Below are positions 17,311-26,500 of a stretch of DNA of 33,683 nt, piece by piece. Both the position numbers and the translations under genes were made by a program. A model generated the notes under the pieces. That model saw only the letters and a program-made list of their open reading frames with translations, searched no databases and had not been told where the DNA came from. Source of the stretch: Pirellulales bacterium (GTDB lineage: Bacteria; Planctomycetota; Planctomycetia; Pirellulales; JAIMBC01); the NCBI GenBank assembly GCA_023511675.1, contig JAIMBC010000024.1, positions 1-33,683 of the forward strand. The letters run 5' to 3'. Every line of letters starts with the position of its first letter. Within the stretch, counting starts at the first letter, position 1.

Positions 17311-18137
17311 CGGAGCGACCCTCACCTGTCGAAACCGCTGATGTTTCGTAACCGGTCTGTGGTTATCCGTGGTTTCGGCATACCACAGACCGGGGCGTGA
17401 GCCGTCCGTGGACACACGGCACAGCTTGCCTAGGCAGGCGTCTTTCGCCCCCTCGACGCCGCAAACTGCCAGCAACCTTCTTGCCGTTTGACCGCCTCCG
17501 AGCCCCAGTAGTGTACTCTTTATCCCCCCCGCTGCAACCACCCTGGGCCGGCACCTGCGCCGGGCCGCCTTGGCCGCCGCCATGGTGGCTGCGGCTGCCC
17601 TCCGCAGGGCGGTTGCCACCCCGAAGGGCACCGCACAACCATTAAGGCGAGCCCTGCCCTGCATCTCTAATGAACAGCTTGGTAAGCACTTGGGGCGAAG
17701 TATCTCGCAACTTCTTGTGGCAAAACGCCTTAACAGCACACACCACGCCTGCTCCCGGCAGCGAATCGTCTCGCCTCTGCTAACACTAGCGGGCTGCCGC
17801 GCGTGCTTGACGGGGCCGCTGGCCATTACCGACCCGTATGCTGCCTGAAGCTGAAGCCGATCACGGTCCTGCCATACGTTCCGGCCGTGCCGGCGGGTTT
17901 CGTAGCGAACCACTTCAGCTCCTCGCCAAGCAAACGCCTTCCCGGCGCCGCGGAACTGCACCGGTGATCTGGTTCCCTCGGGAGCCTGGTAGCCTCGCAG
18001 CCTCTTTTCCTGCCGACTCGCATTGACCCGCCGGCGGGGCATACATATGCTGGGCGGCCCTGCTTGGTCGGGCCTACGGAGAGGCCGAGCCCAAGAGAGG
18101 ATCCTGGCGGCAGGGCCGCACCAGGGAGGGTGATCGC
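17311..18137. other. 827-base gap upstream of divergent genes
   Basis: Between the RHH-like gene (minus) and the HEAT-like gene (plus). It contains the inverted repeat at 17352-17393 and must hold two divergent promoters, but no convincing boxes were found. No tRNA or other RNA was recognised. At the right edge GGAGGG lies seven bases before the next ATG. Confidence 0.6.
17352..17393. promoter_or_regulatory. Perfect 11-base inverted repeat, candidate operator of the RHH-like gene
   Basis: CCGGTCTGTGG at 17352-17362 is the exact reverse complement of CCACAGACCGG at 17383-17393, with a 20-base spacer. GTGGTT occurs twice in and beside the spacer. It lies 42 bases upstream of the RHH-like start, where such regulators usually bind. 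A cruciform or RNA hairpin in the leader is an alternative. Confidence 0.5.
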
Positions 18138-19511
18138 ATGACCGATTTTCTCAGCTCAGGCGTGCGCGGGTGGAGGAAGCCCGCTTGTTGGCACTGCGTG
18201 CTCACCCTGCTTCGGGAAGGTTGCCGCCGCTGTGCTACGTGGCTGGCAATCCTTGCCTGGCTGGGCCTCACAGGTGGGACGACCGCCGCACAGGATACCG
18301 AGATCCGCGTCGCTCGCTTGATCAAGCGGCTGGGAGACGCCTCGGCAGCCGAACGCGATGCGGCAGTTGAAGAGCTGGTACGTTTGGGAGCGGCAGCCAG
18401 GCCGCAGCTTCTCGAGGCGGCAAGCCATCCGGATCCCGAGGTGCGGCTGCGCGCAAAGCAGCTTTTGCAGCAATTGCAGGTCGAGGAGCTGTGGCGGGCA
18501 GCGCCGGTGGAGCTGCCGCTTGGGCGGCTGTCGGCCTCCAGGTCTCTGGCCCAAATTGCCGAGCAGACGGGCAACCGCCTGTTGATCGGCGATCAGTATG
18601 GGGCGTTTCACGAAACCCCCGTGGAACTGGACGAGCCTGTCACCACCTTCTGGGAGGCTGTCGATGCACTGTGCCGCAAGAGCGGCAACCGCGTGCGGCA
18701 GGCGTTTGATAGCCGTCAGGCGGGGTTGGTGGTGGTGGCGGGCAGCCTGGGGAAATACCCAGTGGCCTACGCCGGCCCGGTGCGTGCCCAGCTCGTGGCG
18801 GCACGCAGGGTATATACCGAAGAGCTGAGTTACGAGAACGTTCAGTCCGCGCAGAACCACACCTTTCAGCTTGATTTGCAAGTGATGTGGGAAGATCGCT
18901 TCCGGCTGGTTGCCTATCGTTCTCAGCCGGAGGTGGTAGCGGCGGTCACGGCGGCCGGGCAACGGCTCGCGGCGGTGCAACCGGCCGGTGGCAGTTGGAA
19001 CGTGGTCACGGGCGGCACGCGGCAGGTCAGCATGAACCTGAGATTGCATCCGCCGCCTACCGCCGCCGGCAAGCTGCAGCGGCTGGCACTGCGCTGGGGG
19101 TTGATTGCGGTGGGGCAGCCAGCCAGCATTGAGGTGACCGATCTCAGCAGCCGCCAGAGCTATTTCCAGGATGATGTGGAACTGACCGTCGAAGGCTTTC
19201 AGCAGGGACCGGGATCCCGCTGCGAGGTCACGCTGCTGGTGATCCGCGATCTGGTGCTGCCGGAACCGCAAGAGGTGCTGTTTCATGAGAACGATATCGA
19301 GCTGATCGACCAGCAGGGCCGCCCCTACCGCAAACAGGGCCAGACGAATGCACTCACCGAGGCGGGTGCCCGCATGAAGCTCACGTTTCTCGCAGAGGGC
19401 TCCGACAGCACCCCGCACCTGTTGCGGTTTACGTACCCTCGCCTGAGGGCACAGCGTGCAATCGATATCGTATTCACCGACGTGCCCCTGCCTACGGGCA
19501 GGCCCGAGTAG
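18138..19511 (+). CDS. Secreted protein with HEAT-like repeat, function unknown
   Basis: 457 aa. A signal-type hydrophobic segment (WLAILAWLGLTGGTTAA, about residues 35-51) ends near AQDTE. Residues about 57-115 are two HEAT-like helices (RLIKRLGDASAAERDAAVEELVRLG; PEVRLRAKQLLQQLQ), and the rest is a mixed, mainly beta region without a domain I recognise. The type of protein, HEAT start plus an all-beta body, is frequent in planctomycetes and is usually annotated hypothetical. The later part has DVELTVEGFQQG and CEVTLLVIRDLVLPEP, possibly immunoglobulin-like strands. The start has GGAGGGTGATCGC immediately before the ATG. It is followed closely by the cupin gene on the same strand, with which it may share a message. 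Confidence 0.8.
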   Translation: MTDFLSSGVRGWRKPACWHCVLTLLREGCRRCATWLAILAWLGLTGGTTAAQDTEIRVARLIKRLGDASAAERDAAVEELVRLGAAARPQLLEAASHPDPEVRLRAKQLLQQLQVEELWRAAPVELPLGRLSASRSLAQIAEQTGNRLLIGDQYGAFHETPVELDEPVTTFWEAVDALCRKSGNRVRQAFDSRQAGLVVVAGSLGKYPVAYAGPVRAQLVAARRVYTEELSYENVQSAQNHTFQLDLQVMWEDRFRLVAYRSQPEVVAAVTAAGQRLAAVQPAGGSWNVVTGGTRQVSMNLRLHPPPTAAGKLQRLALRWGLIAVGQPASIEVTDLSSRQSYFQDDVELTVEGFQQGPGSRCEVTLLVIRDLVLPEPQEVLFHENDIELIDQQGRPYRKQGQTNALTEAGARMKLTFLAEGSDSTPHLLRFTYPRLRAQRAIDIVFTDVPLPTGRPE

Positions 19512-19553
19512 CCGTGCCGGCTGCCCTGGCCAGCATCTTTGCCGCTCCGTCCC

Positions 19554-20339
19554 ATGACCATGACACCCTCGCCTGAACCTGCCCCAAACGGCTGCCCTGA
19601 TTGCCGCCAGTGCCAGCAGCGGCTAGCCGCTCTGGAGGCCGAAGTGCAACGACTGCGCCAGGCCCTCCAGCGCCAGGGCTCAGCCCCATCATGCGTAGAA
19701 CCGCGTGCCGTTCGTGTGCACCGTGCGGATGCTGCGCATGGGCTTGCTGGGCCGCACCTGCGCCGCCGTGAGGCAACGCCACCATCCGCTGCGCCTCCAG
19801 GCGGGGCCTCCTATCCCTCCCCTGACGCTCCGCGCGCGCCGCATGTGGCGGCCGCAGCGTTGCCGCCGGATTGCCAGCACGCGATTGAGGGCGTGGTGTT
19901 CACGCCCTTGCTGCGCCACGGGGACGAACGCGGCTGGCTGATGGAGCTGTTTCGACAGGACGAACTGCATCCCGCCCACTACCCCCAGATGGCCTACGTG
20001 AGCGAAACCGGCCCCGGCGTCGTGCGCGGCCCCCATGAGCACGTGGAACAGACCGACCTGTTTGTGTTCGCCGGGCCGGGCGAATTCCGCCTTTACCTTT
20101 GGGATGCGCGAAGCGACTCCCCCACCCACGGACGTTATCTGGCCGTCGAACTGGGAGAGCAGCGTCCTTGTGCGGTGCTCGTGCCGCCCGGGGTAGTGCA
20201 TGCCTACAAGAACGTGGGCGCGAAGCCCGGCTGGGTCCTCAATCTGCCCAATCGGCTGTATCGCGGAGCAGGCCGCCGGCAGGCGGTCGACGAGATTCGC
20301 CACGAAGACCGCCCCAAGAGTCCTTACCGCGTGGCCTAG
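19554..20339 (+). CDS. Cupin sugar-nucleotide epimerase-like protein (RmlC/FdtA type) with coiled-coil N-terminal extension
   Basis: 261 aa. The C-terminal part (from about residue 103) is a cupin of the dTDP-4-dehydrorhamnose 3,5-epimerase/isomerase type: GVVFTPLLRHGDERGWLMEL, RGPHEHVEQTDLFVFAGPG, LVPPGVVHAYKNVG and a final NLPNRLYRG. The GVVHAYKN and GPHEHVEQ blocks support a nucleotide-sugar epimerase or cupin isomerase in surface polysaccharide synthesis; the exact sugar is unclear. The first 100 residues are unusual: CPDCRQCQQR, a leucine-zipper-like helix (LAALEAEVQRLRQALQ) and an Ala/Pro linker. That extension resembles the start of IS66-type transposase proteins, but this is only a pattern match. 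Start choices are ATG 19554 and ATG 19560; the frame also has an upstream TTG. Confidence 0.78.
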   Translation: MTMTPSPEPAPNGCPDCRQCQQRLAALEAEVQRLRQALQRQGSAPSCVEPRAVRVHRADAAHGLAGPHLRRREATPPSAAPPGGASYPSPDAPRAPHVAAAALPPDCQHAIEGVVFTPLLRHGDERGWLMELFRQDELHPAHYPQMAYVSETGPGVVRGPHEHVEQTDLFVFAGPGEFRLYLWDARSDSPTHGRYLAVELGEQRPCAVLVPPGVVHAYKNVGAKPGWVLNLPNRLYRGAGRRQAVDEIRHEDRPKSPYRVA

Positions 20340-20831
20340 CACGCGGCCCGGAGCCCGGGACAGCAGGGCGAGGTCAATGGTCCATGCCTGCGGTCCGGGC
20401 AGGCCCTGTTGCTTGTTCCTGTCCACAGGCAGGCCCTGGCGATCAGCCCTCCTCATGCGCAGGGTCCGGCGATGGGGTCAGCTCTGCAAATGGTGCTTCC
20501 CACGCACGCTGCGTGGCACGCACCCGGCGCGCCAAGCCGACGCGACGATTGCCTTTGGGCCATCTGGTCCCTGCACGCAAGCAGGGGCCGTCGCCAACGC
20601 CAGTTCGGGACACGCCCCGTGTCCAATGACGTGGCAAGGGCGGCTGTTGAGGGGCATCCTCAGAGACTGCTGTCAAGCCCTCGCTGCGCACAATACGTGG
20701 CCATGTGCCGGCAGGCGCTGTGATGCGAGCAGGTCTTTGGGCCGCGTTGCCGTCTAAAAAACAGTGGCGCTGCGTGCTGGTGGCGAGCATGGCCGGCCGA
20801 GTGTGCCGGTCTCGTCGCGGTGCGGTCCTGC
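20340..20831. other. 492-base gap between convergent genes
   Basis: Between the cupin gene (plus) and the FHA regulator (minus). Open frames here have no family features. GCAGGCCCTG recurs near 20399 and 20429. I see no clear terminator or RNA. Confidence 0.55.
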
Positions 20832-22658
20832 TCAGTTGTCGCCCCGCTGGATGCCGTACTGTTCGCACTTGCGATACAGCGTGGCCCGGCCGATGCCTAG
20901 CAGTTTGGCCGCTTGGGGCACATTGCCTGCCGTACGGGCGAGGGCTTCGGCGATCAACCGGCGTTCCCAATCTTCAATGCACAAGCTGCTGGGCGGATGC
21001 GGCGCGGTGCCGGGCAGGTGCAGATCAGCAACTTCGATTCGGGGCCCCGCCGCCATGCTGACGGCGAGTTCGACCACGCCGCGCAACTGGCGGACATTCC
21101 CCGGCCAGTCGTACTGGTGCAATCGGGATCGAGCCTCTGCCGAGATGTCCAGCGCTCGACGGCCATGCAGGGCAGCATACGCCTCCAGAAAATACATGGC
21201 CAGCGGTTCAATGTCCTCGGGACGCTCACGAAGCGGCGGTACGTCCAGCGTCAGCATGGAGAGACGCTGGTACAGGTCCTCGCGGAACACACCCGAGTGC
21301 ACATAGGACGCAAGCGCCTGCCGCGACGTGGCAAAAATGCGAGGCCGTGCCAGCATTTCCGTCCCGTCCGCAGGATGGATCAGCGGCAGTCCCTCCAGCA
21401 ACCGTAGCAGTTTGGTCTGTGCCGAGTGTGGCAGGGCCGCTACCTCCTTGAGAATCAGGCTGCCGTCCGCCGCCTGAACCACAAGCCCCCCATGGTCGCA
21501 ATCTGGCAGACTACAGTCTGCCGCGGCGTGCCCGAACAGCCGCGACTCCACCTCCCGGGGCGGCATGGCCGCACAGTGGAACACCACCAGCGGCCCGGCA
21601 TTGCCACGGCGGTGCATCCAGCGGGCCAGGTATTCCTTGCCTGTGCCGCACTCGCCTTGCAACAAGGCGCATTGCTGCACTGCGACGTTCTGCGCCTGCT
21701 CCCACAGGGCCTGCATACCGGGATTGAAGATGATGGGCGATTCGCTTTCCGGCAGGCAGGCATGCAGCCGGGCGAGTTCGGCGGCCGCCGCATGCTGCTG
21801 CCGCAAACGTGCCAGCGCAGGGGCGACGATCCGCGCCAAGGAAATGGCAAAGTCGAAGTGAGAAGGGCGAAAGCGGCCATGATCCAGCGTGATGTGCAGG
21901 GCGCCCAGCACGCTACGTTGCAAGACAAGGGGAACGCACAGAGCATCCGACTCGTGCTGCAACGAAGCGTCCCGGGCCTCTTGTGCGGCCATCCAGATGG
22001 CGTGTCCTTCCCCCACGACCAGGCGTGTCAGGGAGTCGCTCAGTTCGATGGGCCGTGTTGGTGGCTGGGGTATCACCCACCTTGGTCGCAGGCGGCCGGT
22101 AGCATCCGTCAACAAGAAAGCAGCCGTAGCGGCCCGCGTCCTCTGCTGAATTAATTCCACAGCCGTGCGCATCAACTCGCAGGGATCCCGGCAGCTCCAG
22201 AGGCGCTGGCAATAGTTATACAATAGCAGCAGGTCTTGAGCCTGCTCGCCGTCTCGAGCGAGGCCCTGCGCAATGGGATCGCTATCCAGCGCTTCCAGCG
22301 GCGTGCCGAGAATAAAGGTCGGGGCCGCTTGCAGGCCGGACTCTCCGCCCACCGTGGGAGGCTGGTCACTGATATGAAAGACCAGTTCGGTGCTTCCCAG
22401 GTGAATGATGTGGCCTTCCTCCAGGATGGCATGGGCCGTACGCACCTGGTTGACGTACGTGCCGTTGCGGCTGCCGGCGTCTCGAATGGACCACCGCCCC
22501 TCTCCATAGGAAATGGCGGCATGCACCCGCGAGCAGAGCGAGTCCGCCAGCACCACCGTACATTCCGGGCCGCGGCCCAAACGCGTCTCCACCGCCGGAT
22601 CCAACACGATGTTGCTGCCCGCACGCTGCCCAGCGGTGATGGTCAGATAGGCGTACAC
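20832..22658 (-). CDS. FHA-GAF-AAA+-Fis regulator with degenerate sigma54-activator motifs
   Basis: 608 aa, predicted cytoplasmic, in four parts. The FHA domain (residues about 1-95) has LGRGPECTVVLAD, SRVHAAISY and SRNGTYVN, which would read phosphothreonine. A GAF-like domain (about 140-300) follows. The AAA+ region (about 310-540) has Walker A as GECGTGKE near 334, then ESRLFGH, LRLLEG, FREDLYQRLSMLTLDVPPLRERPEDI and YDWPGNVRQL. The C-terminus is a Fis helix-turn-helix (NVPQAAKLLGIGRATLYRK). The GAFTGA loop that contacts sigma54 is absent after LFGH, and Walker B reads SLILKEV instead of hhhhDE. So it may not hydrolyse ATP or open sigma54 promoters. The GTG start overlaps the permease stop by one base, suggesting coupled translation. 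Confidence 0.9.
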   Translation of the reverse strand: MYAYLTITAGQRAGSNIVLDPAVETRLGRGPECTVVLADSLCSRVHAAISYGEGRWSIRDAGSRNGTYVNQVRTAHAILEEGHIIHLGSTELVFHISDQPPTVGGESGLQAAPTFILGTPLEALDSDPIAQGLARDGEQAQDLLLLYNYCQRLWSCRDPCELMRTAVELIQQRTRAATAAFLLTDATGRLRPRWVIPQPPTRPIELSDSLTRLVVGEGHAIWMAAQEARDASLQHESDALCVPLVLQRSVLGALHITLDHGRFRPSHFDFAISLARIVAPALARLRQQHAAAAELARLHACLPESESPIIFNPGMQALWEQAQNVAVQQCALLQGECGTGKEYLARWMHRRGNAGPLVVFHCAAMPPREVESRLFGHAAADCSLPDCDHGGLVVQAADGSLILKEVAALPHSAQTKLLRLLEGLPLIHPADGTEMLARPRIFATSRQALASYVHSGVFREDLYQRLSMLTLDVPPLRERPEDIEPLAMYFLEAYAALHGRRALDISAEARSRLHQYDWPGNVRQLRGVVELAVSMAAGPRIEVADLHLPGTAPHPPSSLCIEDWERRLIAEALARTAGNVPQAAKLLGIGRATLYRKCEQYGIQRGDN

Positions 22659-24787
22659 TACGCTTCACCGGCCGTGGTCCGGCCCGTGGCCACATCGAAC
22701 TCAGATACCGCAGGGACGAGCATCGCCGCAGTGGTAAAGCCGTAGGTGGCCGATAGCACCAGGAACACGCCCAGCGTCCCTTGCAACTCGAAACTGACAA
22801 TCGACCAGAACGTGGCCAGCGGACACAACACCGCGGCATAGGAAATAGCACTGGACGGATTGCGAATCCCCAGCGCCAGCCACAAGCCAATGGCACCTCC
22901 CACCGCCATGAAGGTAAAGGGAAAGATCTGCACCTGGAACGCCCCCGCAAATGCCTCCATGATCTGCATGCACACATACACGCCCACCGACAAGAAAAAC
23001 ACCGTCCCCAGGCTGATGGCAATGGCAGCGCGGCTGCTGGCATAAGCCATGCCCACGTGCAGCCCCAGCACCGCCACGAATACCGCAATCACCAACCCAC
23101 CCCCCAGCAAATACAGCGTATTCTGCAAGCTGATCATACCGGCCAGCCACAGATACACACACAAGCCCGCCGGCAACAAGAGCATCTCCTTCGTGTTGTA
23201 GAAGATCCCCCCCAGCTTGCCGTAAATGAATTCTTTGGGAGAAAGGTCGGTAACCAAAAGCAGATCCAGCGCCCTCGCATCGCGCTCGCTGGTAAGCGCC
23301 GTGACGGCCTGCGCATTGATCAACACCAGGCTCAGCACCGCCAGCGACGCCATGGGCAGCACGGCAGCCGCGCGAAACTCGTGCGGCCCGGCATCCACCG
23401 CCGCCGTTACGGCCGCGGCCGCCAGCCCAAACAGGGCCACATATGCCAGCTTGACCAGCAGCACCTTGCGGCCGTACGCCCAGGTGCGGATCTCGCGCCA
23501 CAAGATGGGATTGTCCCATACCTCACGGACCCGCCTGCGCGGCCGACTGCCCACAGCGCTCGCCGCCACGCCCGTTGCCGCGGCGCCCCTTGCCGCCACG
23601 CCCGTTGCGGCCGCAGCCCTCTCCGCCCCCATGCGTGCCGCCCCACGGTTCGCCAACGCGATGCTCATAGGCGCCGTACTACCCCCCGCGGCACCTGCGG
23701 CCGCCTGCCCGCTCCCTACGGCCACTCCGGTGCGTGCTACGGCCGTCGCTGGATCACCCAGGCCAGCGTGCGGTGACGCCGAACTGTCCTCAGCCCGCTG
23801 CTGGCCCACTTCGTAAGTTCGGTCGAAGCCGGCACGGCTGTTCTCCTCGCCCTGGCTGCGCGAGCCCAGCCGCCACGCCTGCAAGTGGGGTACGGCCTGG
23901 GACCACACCCCAGACGCCTCGGTTTCTCCCACGGTGCGGGCCTCATGCGAAGGGTTCCACGCCCGCACGCGGGCCACAGCCAGCAGATTGATCCCCAGCG
24001 TCATCAGGCCGCCGACGAGCAAGAAGAGCAAGACGGGCGAGAGCCGTACGCCTTGCACCAGCGGCGCGGGGCTCCAGGGATGCGTGGCTTCCAGCACCGC
24101 GCGCACCGGGCTGATGGCCACCGCCCACGTCTGGCAATCGGTGCCAGCCCATGAGCGCCCCAGTACGCCGGCCGCTACCAGCTCTCCTGCTGCCCACCAG
24201 AACACCAGCAACAGGGCCGTAATCGCCAGCGTCTGAAACGTCTTCTCACGCCACAAGGCCACGGTCGAGCCGACACTGCCGGCCGCCAAGGTGGCCACCA
24301 GGCACACGGCGAACGCCTGAGCCACCTGCGTGGGGGAAATGCCGCCCCACAGCATGCCGAGCATGAACAGCGGCAACGCGCCCAACAACATGGCCATCAC
24401 AAATGCCAGGCTGGCCGCCAGCTTGCCCAGCACCAGTTCGGCATTGTTGAGTTTGGTCAATAGCAGCAGGTCTAGCGTGCGGCGGTCTTTCTCCACGGCC
24501 ACGGCGCTGGCTGCGGCCAGCGCACCGAAGAAAACGGTGGCCAAGAGCTGCAAAGGGGCCAAGAAACGGAACGCCAGTACCCCAAACCGCGCCAGCTCCC
24601 CCACCCCTCGCACGGGACGCTGCTCAGAAAGCACCAGCCACGCCGTGATGGAAAGCACCAGCAGCGTGCCCACAAAGGCCGCCCGCGCAAAGTAAAACCT
24701 GCCGCGACGCGGCAGCGTTACCAGTTCACGCGCAAAGATGGGACCCAGCAACAACCGTAGCACTCCGCCAATAAAGTTGAGTCGCAC
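22658..24787 (-). CDS. ABC-2-type permease, two permease halves with Ala/Gly-rich linker
   Basis: 709 aa with two six-helix-like halves. The first half (about residues 1-275) opens GPIFARELVTLPRRGRFYFA and includes EKDRRTLDLLLLTKLNNAELVLGK, a hallmark of planctomycete ABC-2 permeases. The second half (about 420-700) has NPILWREIRTWAYGRK and ERDARALDLLLVTDLSPKEFIYGK, the same pattern again, so this is a duplicated or fused permease. The linker (about 275-420) is low-complexity and contains AAATGVAARG repeated as AAATGVAASA. It would move an unknown substrate across the membrane, or handle lipid/polysaccharide, with a separate ATPase. No ATPase is adjacent; the nearest is the gene at 28621. The regulator downstream overlaps by one base. 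Confidence 0.9.
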   Translation of the reverse strand: MRLNFIGGVLRLLLGPIFARELVTLPRRGRFYFARAAFVGTLLVLSITAWLVLSEQRPVRGVGELARFGVLAFRFLAPLQLLATVFFGALAAASAVAVEKDRRTLDLLLLTKLNNAELVLGKLAASLAFVMAMLLGALPLFMLGMLWGGISPTQVAQAFAVCLVATLAAGSVGSTVALWREKTFQTLAITALLLVFWWAAGELVAAGVLGRSWAGTDCQTWAVAISPVRAVLEATHPWSPAPLVQGVRLSPVLLFLLVGGLMTLGINLLAVARVRAWNPSHEARTVGETEASGVWSQAVPHLQAWRLGSRSQGEENSRAGFDRTYEVGQQRAEDSSASPHAGLGDPATAVARTGVAVGSGQAAAGAAGGSTAPMSIALANRGAARMGAERAAAATGVAARGAAATGVAASAVGSRPRRRVREVWDNPILWREIRTWAYGRKVLLVKLAYVALFGLAAAAVTAAVDAGPHEFRAAAVLPMASLAVLSLVLINAQAVTALTSERDARALDLLLVTDLSPKEFIYGKLGGIFYNTKEMLLLPAGLCVYLWLAGMISLQNTLYLLGGGLVIAVFVAVLGLHVGMAYASSRAAIAISLGTVFFLSVGVYVCMQIMEAFAGAFQVQIFPFTFMAVGGAIGLWLALGIRNPSSAISYAAVLCPLATFWSIVSFELQGTLGVFLVLSATYGFTTAAMLVPAVSEFDVATGRTTAGEA

Positions 24788-25180
24788 GCCGCTGGGAGCT
24801 GCGTCTGGGGACGGGCCAGCCGTGGCGACACGCTCGGCACGGGCACCACACTCGGTCCGGGCACCACGGGATCCGCCCCAGCGGCAGGCCCTGACTCCTT
24901 TCGATTATAGGCCGCTAGGGGCCTGCTGCGAGAGGGGGAAGGTCCCAGGCCTCCGCCCTCTCTCACCCCAACACAGGCGCCAGGCGACTCAGCCGCCGTG
25001 TGTTGGCTGGCTCGCGGCCGTTTCCCCAGCCGCACCAGCCGGTACGCCGCCCAAGGTGCTGCCGCGCAGCGCCCCGCGGCCCGGCGTGGGCCCCTCCGAC
25101 ATTCGTGGCCCTCTTTGCATGTCTGTCGCACCCAGCCATAATGGGCCTTGTTCGGCCTTGCACCCACAGGCTTGCTCCCC
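24788..25180. other. Divergent promoter region between permease and S41 protease
   Basis: About 393 bases that should carry promoters for both directions. A short A/T-rich patch (TTTCGATTATAGG near 24899-24911) is the only promoter-like element seen, without a clear -35. No gene supported. Confidence 0.5.
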
Positions 25181-26500
25181 ATGCCGCGACGCAATCTGCA
25201 CCTGCTGCTTGCCATACTGCTGGTTTCGGTCATCTGTTACCAGAAGGCCGATAGCGCCTCCCGCCTGCGGTACGGCACGATGGCCCGCACGGTCATCCAG
25301 GTGATGAAGGAAGTCGACCGCCACTATGTGGAGGAGGTCGAGCCGCGTGCCATGTTCGAAGGAGCCCTGGAAGGGTTGGTCAGCCGGCTGGACGAGTATT
25401 CGGCCTACATCCCCCCAGCCGAATCCACGCAGTTTCGAGAAGGCCTCGAGCAACAATTCGGCGGCATTGGCATCGAAGTGGCCATCGATCCGCAGAGCGG
25501 CTTGCTCACGGTGCTGAGTCCCATTCCCGGGACGCCGGCCTGGCGTGCGGGACTGCAAGCCGGGGACAAAATTGTGGGCATCAACGGAGAAACGGCCGAG
25601 GGGCTGACCCTCGACGATGCCGTGCGGCGCATGCGCGGGGCCGTGGGCACGGCGGTGCGGGTGACGTTGCTGCGTGGCACTGAGCAGCGGCTGGAGGTGG
25701 AATTAGTCAGAGAGGTGATTCAGATCCAGTCGGTGCTGGGGGATGCGCGGGATGCGGATGGCCGCTGGCAGTACGTGTTGGAAGAAGATCCCCGCCTGGG
25801 CTACATCCGGATTGTCTCCTTCGGGGAGCGAACGCTGGATGATCTGCGCGCCGCGCTGGACGAGATCAACCAGCAAAGCGTCAAGGGTCTGATTCTCGAC
25901 CTGCGCGGCAACGCCGGGGGACTTCTAGACGGCGCGGTGGCCGTGTGCGACCTGTTTCTCAAGCAGGGCCGTATCGTGAGCACGCGCGGCCGCGATGGCC
26001 GTGATCGGGAAGTGTACAATGCCAGCGGGTCGGCCCCTTATGCAGACCTGCCGTTGGTGGTGCTGGTCAACCGCTACTCCGCCAGCGCCAGCGAAATCGT
26101 CGCGGCATGCCTGCAAGACCACCGCCGGGCCGCAATCGTGGGCGAACGTACCTGGGGCAAGGGAACCGTACAGAACCTCATTCCGCTGGAAGGAGGCCGT
26201 AGTCTGCTCAAGCTGACCACCGCCCGCTATTTTCGGCCTTCAAACCGGAACATCCATCGCACACGCAACGCCACGGAGGCCGATGCGTGGGGCGTCATGC
26301 CCGACGAGGGCGGCCTTGTCGTCCTCAGCGACGAGCAGATGCGAGAAATGATTCAGGCCCGCCACAACCGCGACATGCCCCGCCCCGCCAACGGCGCGAC
26401 TGGCCCGCCCCCCGTACGCGACCCCCAGCTCGCCAGGGCTGTGGCGCGGCTGCATGAGATGTTGAAGCAAGATTCGGGCCTGGCGCAAAAACGGAACTAG
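25181..26500 (+). CDS. ctpA: S41 C-terminal processing protease
   Basis: 439 aa. An N-terminal membrane segment (LHLLLAILLVSVICY, residues about 6-20) anchors or exports it. Residues about 85-165 are a PDZ domain (FGGIGIEV, SPIPGTPAWRAGLQAGDKIVGINGE), which binds substrate C-termini. The S41 core has RIVSFGERTLDDLRAAL, GLILDLRGNAGGLLDGAV, the nucleophile in SASASEI near Ser304 and the lysine in WGKGTVQ near Lys327, the expected Ser-Lys dyad with normal spacing. In the family these proteases trim periplasmic or envelope proteins from the C-terminus. The ATG at 25181 puts the hydrophobic segment at the usual place; an upstream TTG at 25148 is less likely. It stands alone on the plus strand. Confidence 0.95.
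   Translation: MPRRNLHLLLAILLVSVICYQKADSASRLRYGTMARTVIQVMKEVDRHYVEEVEPRAMFEGALEGLVSRLDEYSAYIPPAESTQFREGLEQQFGGIGIEVAIDPQSGLLTVLSPIPGTPAWRAGLQAGDKIVGINGETAEGLTLDDAVRRMRGAVGTAVRVTLLRGTEQRLEVELVREVIQIQSVLGDARDADGRWQYVLEEDPRLGYIRIVSFGERTLDDLRAALDEINQQSVKGLILDLRGNAGGLLDGAVAVCDLFLKQGRIVSTRGRDGRDREVYNASGSAPYADLPLVVLVNRYSASASEIVAACLQDHRRAAIVGERTWGKGTVQNLIPLEGGRSLLKLTTARYFRPSNRNIHRTRNATEADAWGVMPDEGGLVVLSDEQMREMIQARHNRDMPRPANGATGPPPVRDPQLARAVARLHEMLKQDSGLAQKRN

Noticed and set aside
17311-18042. N-terminal extension of the RHH-like gene
   Set aside because: Low-quality sequence rich in Arg/Ala without features; the ATG at 17310 fits the family length.
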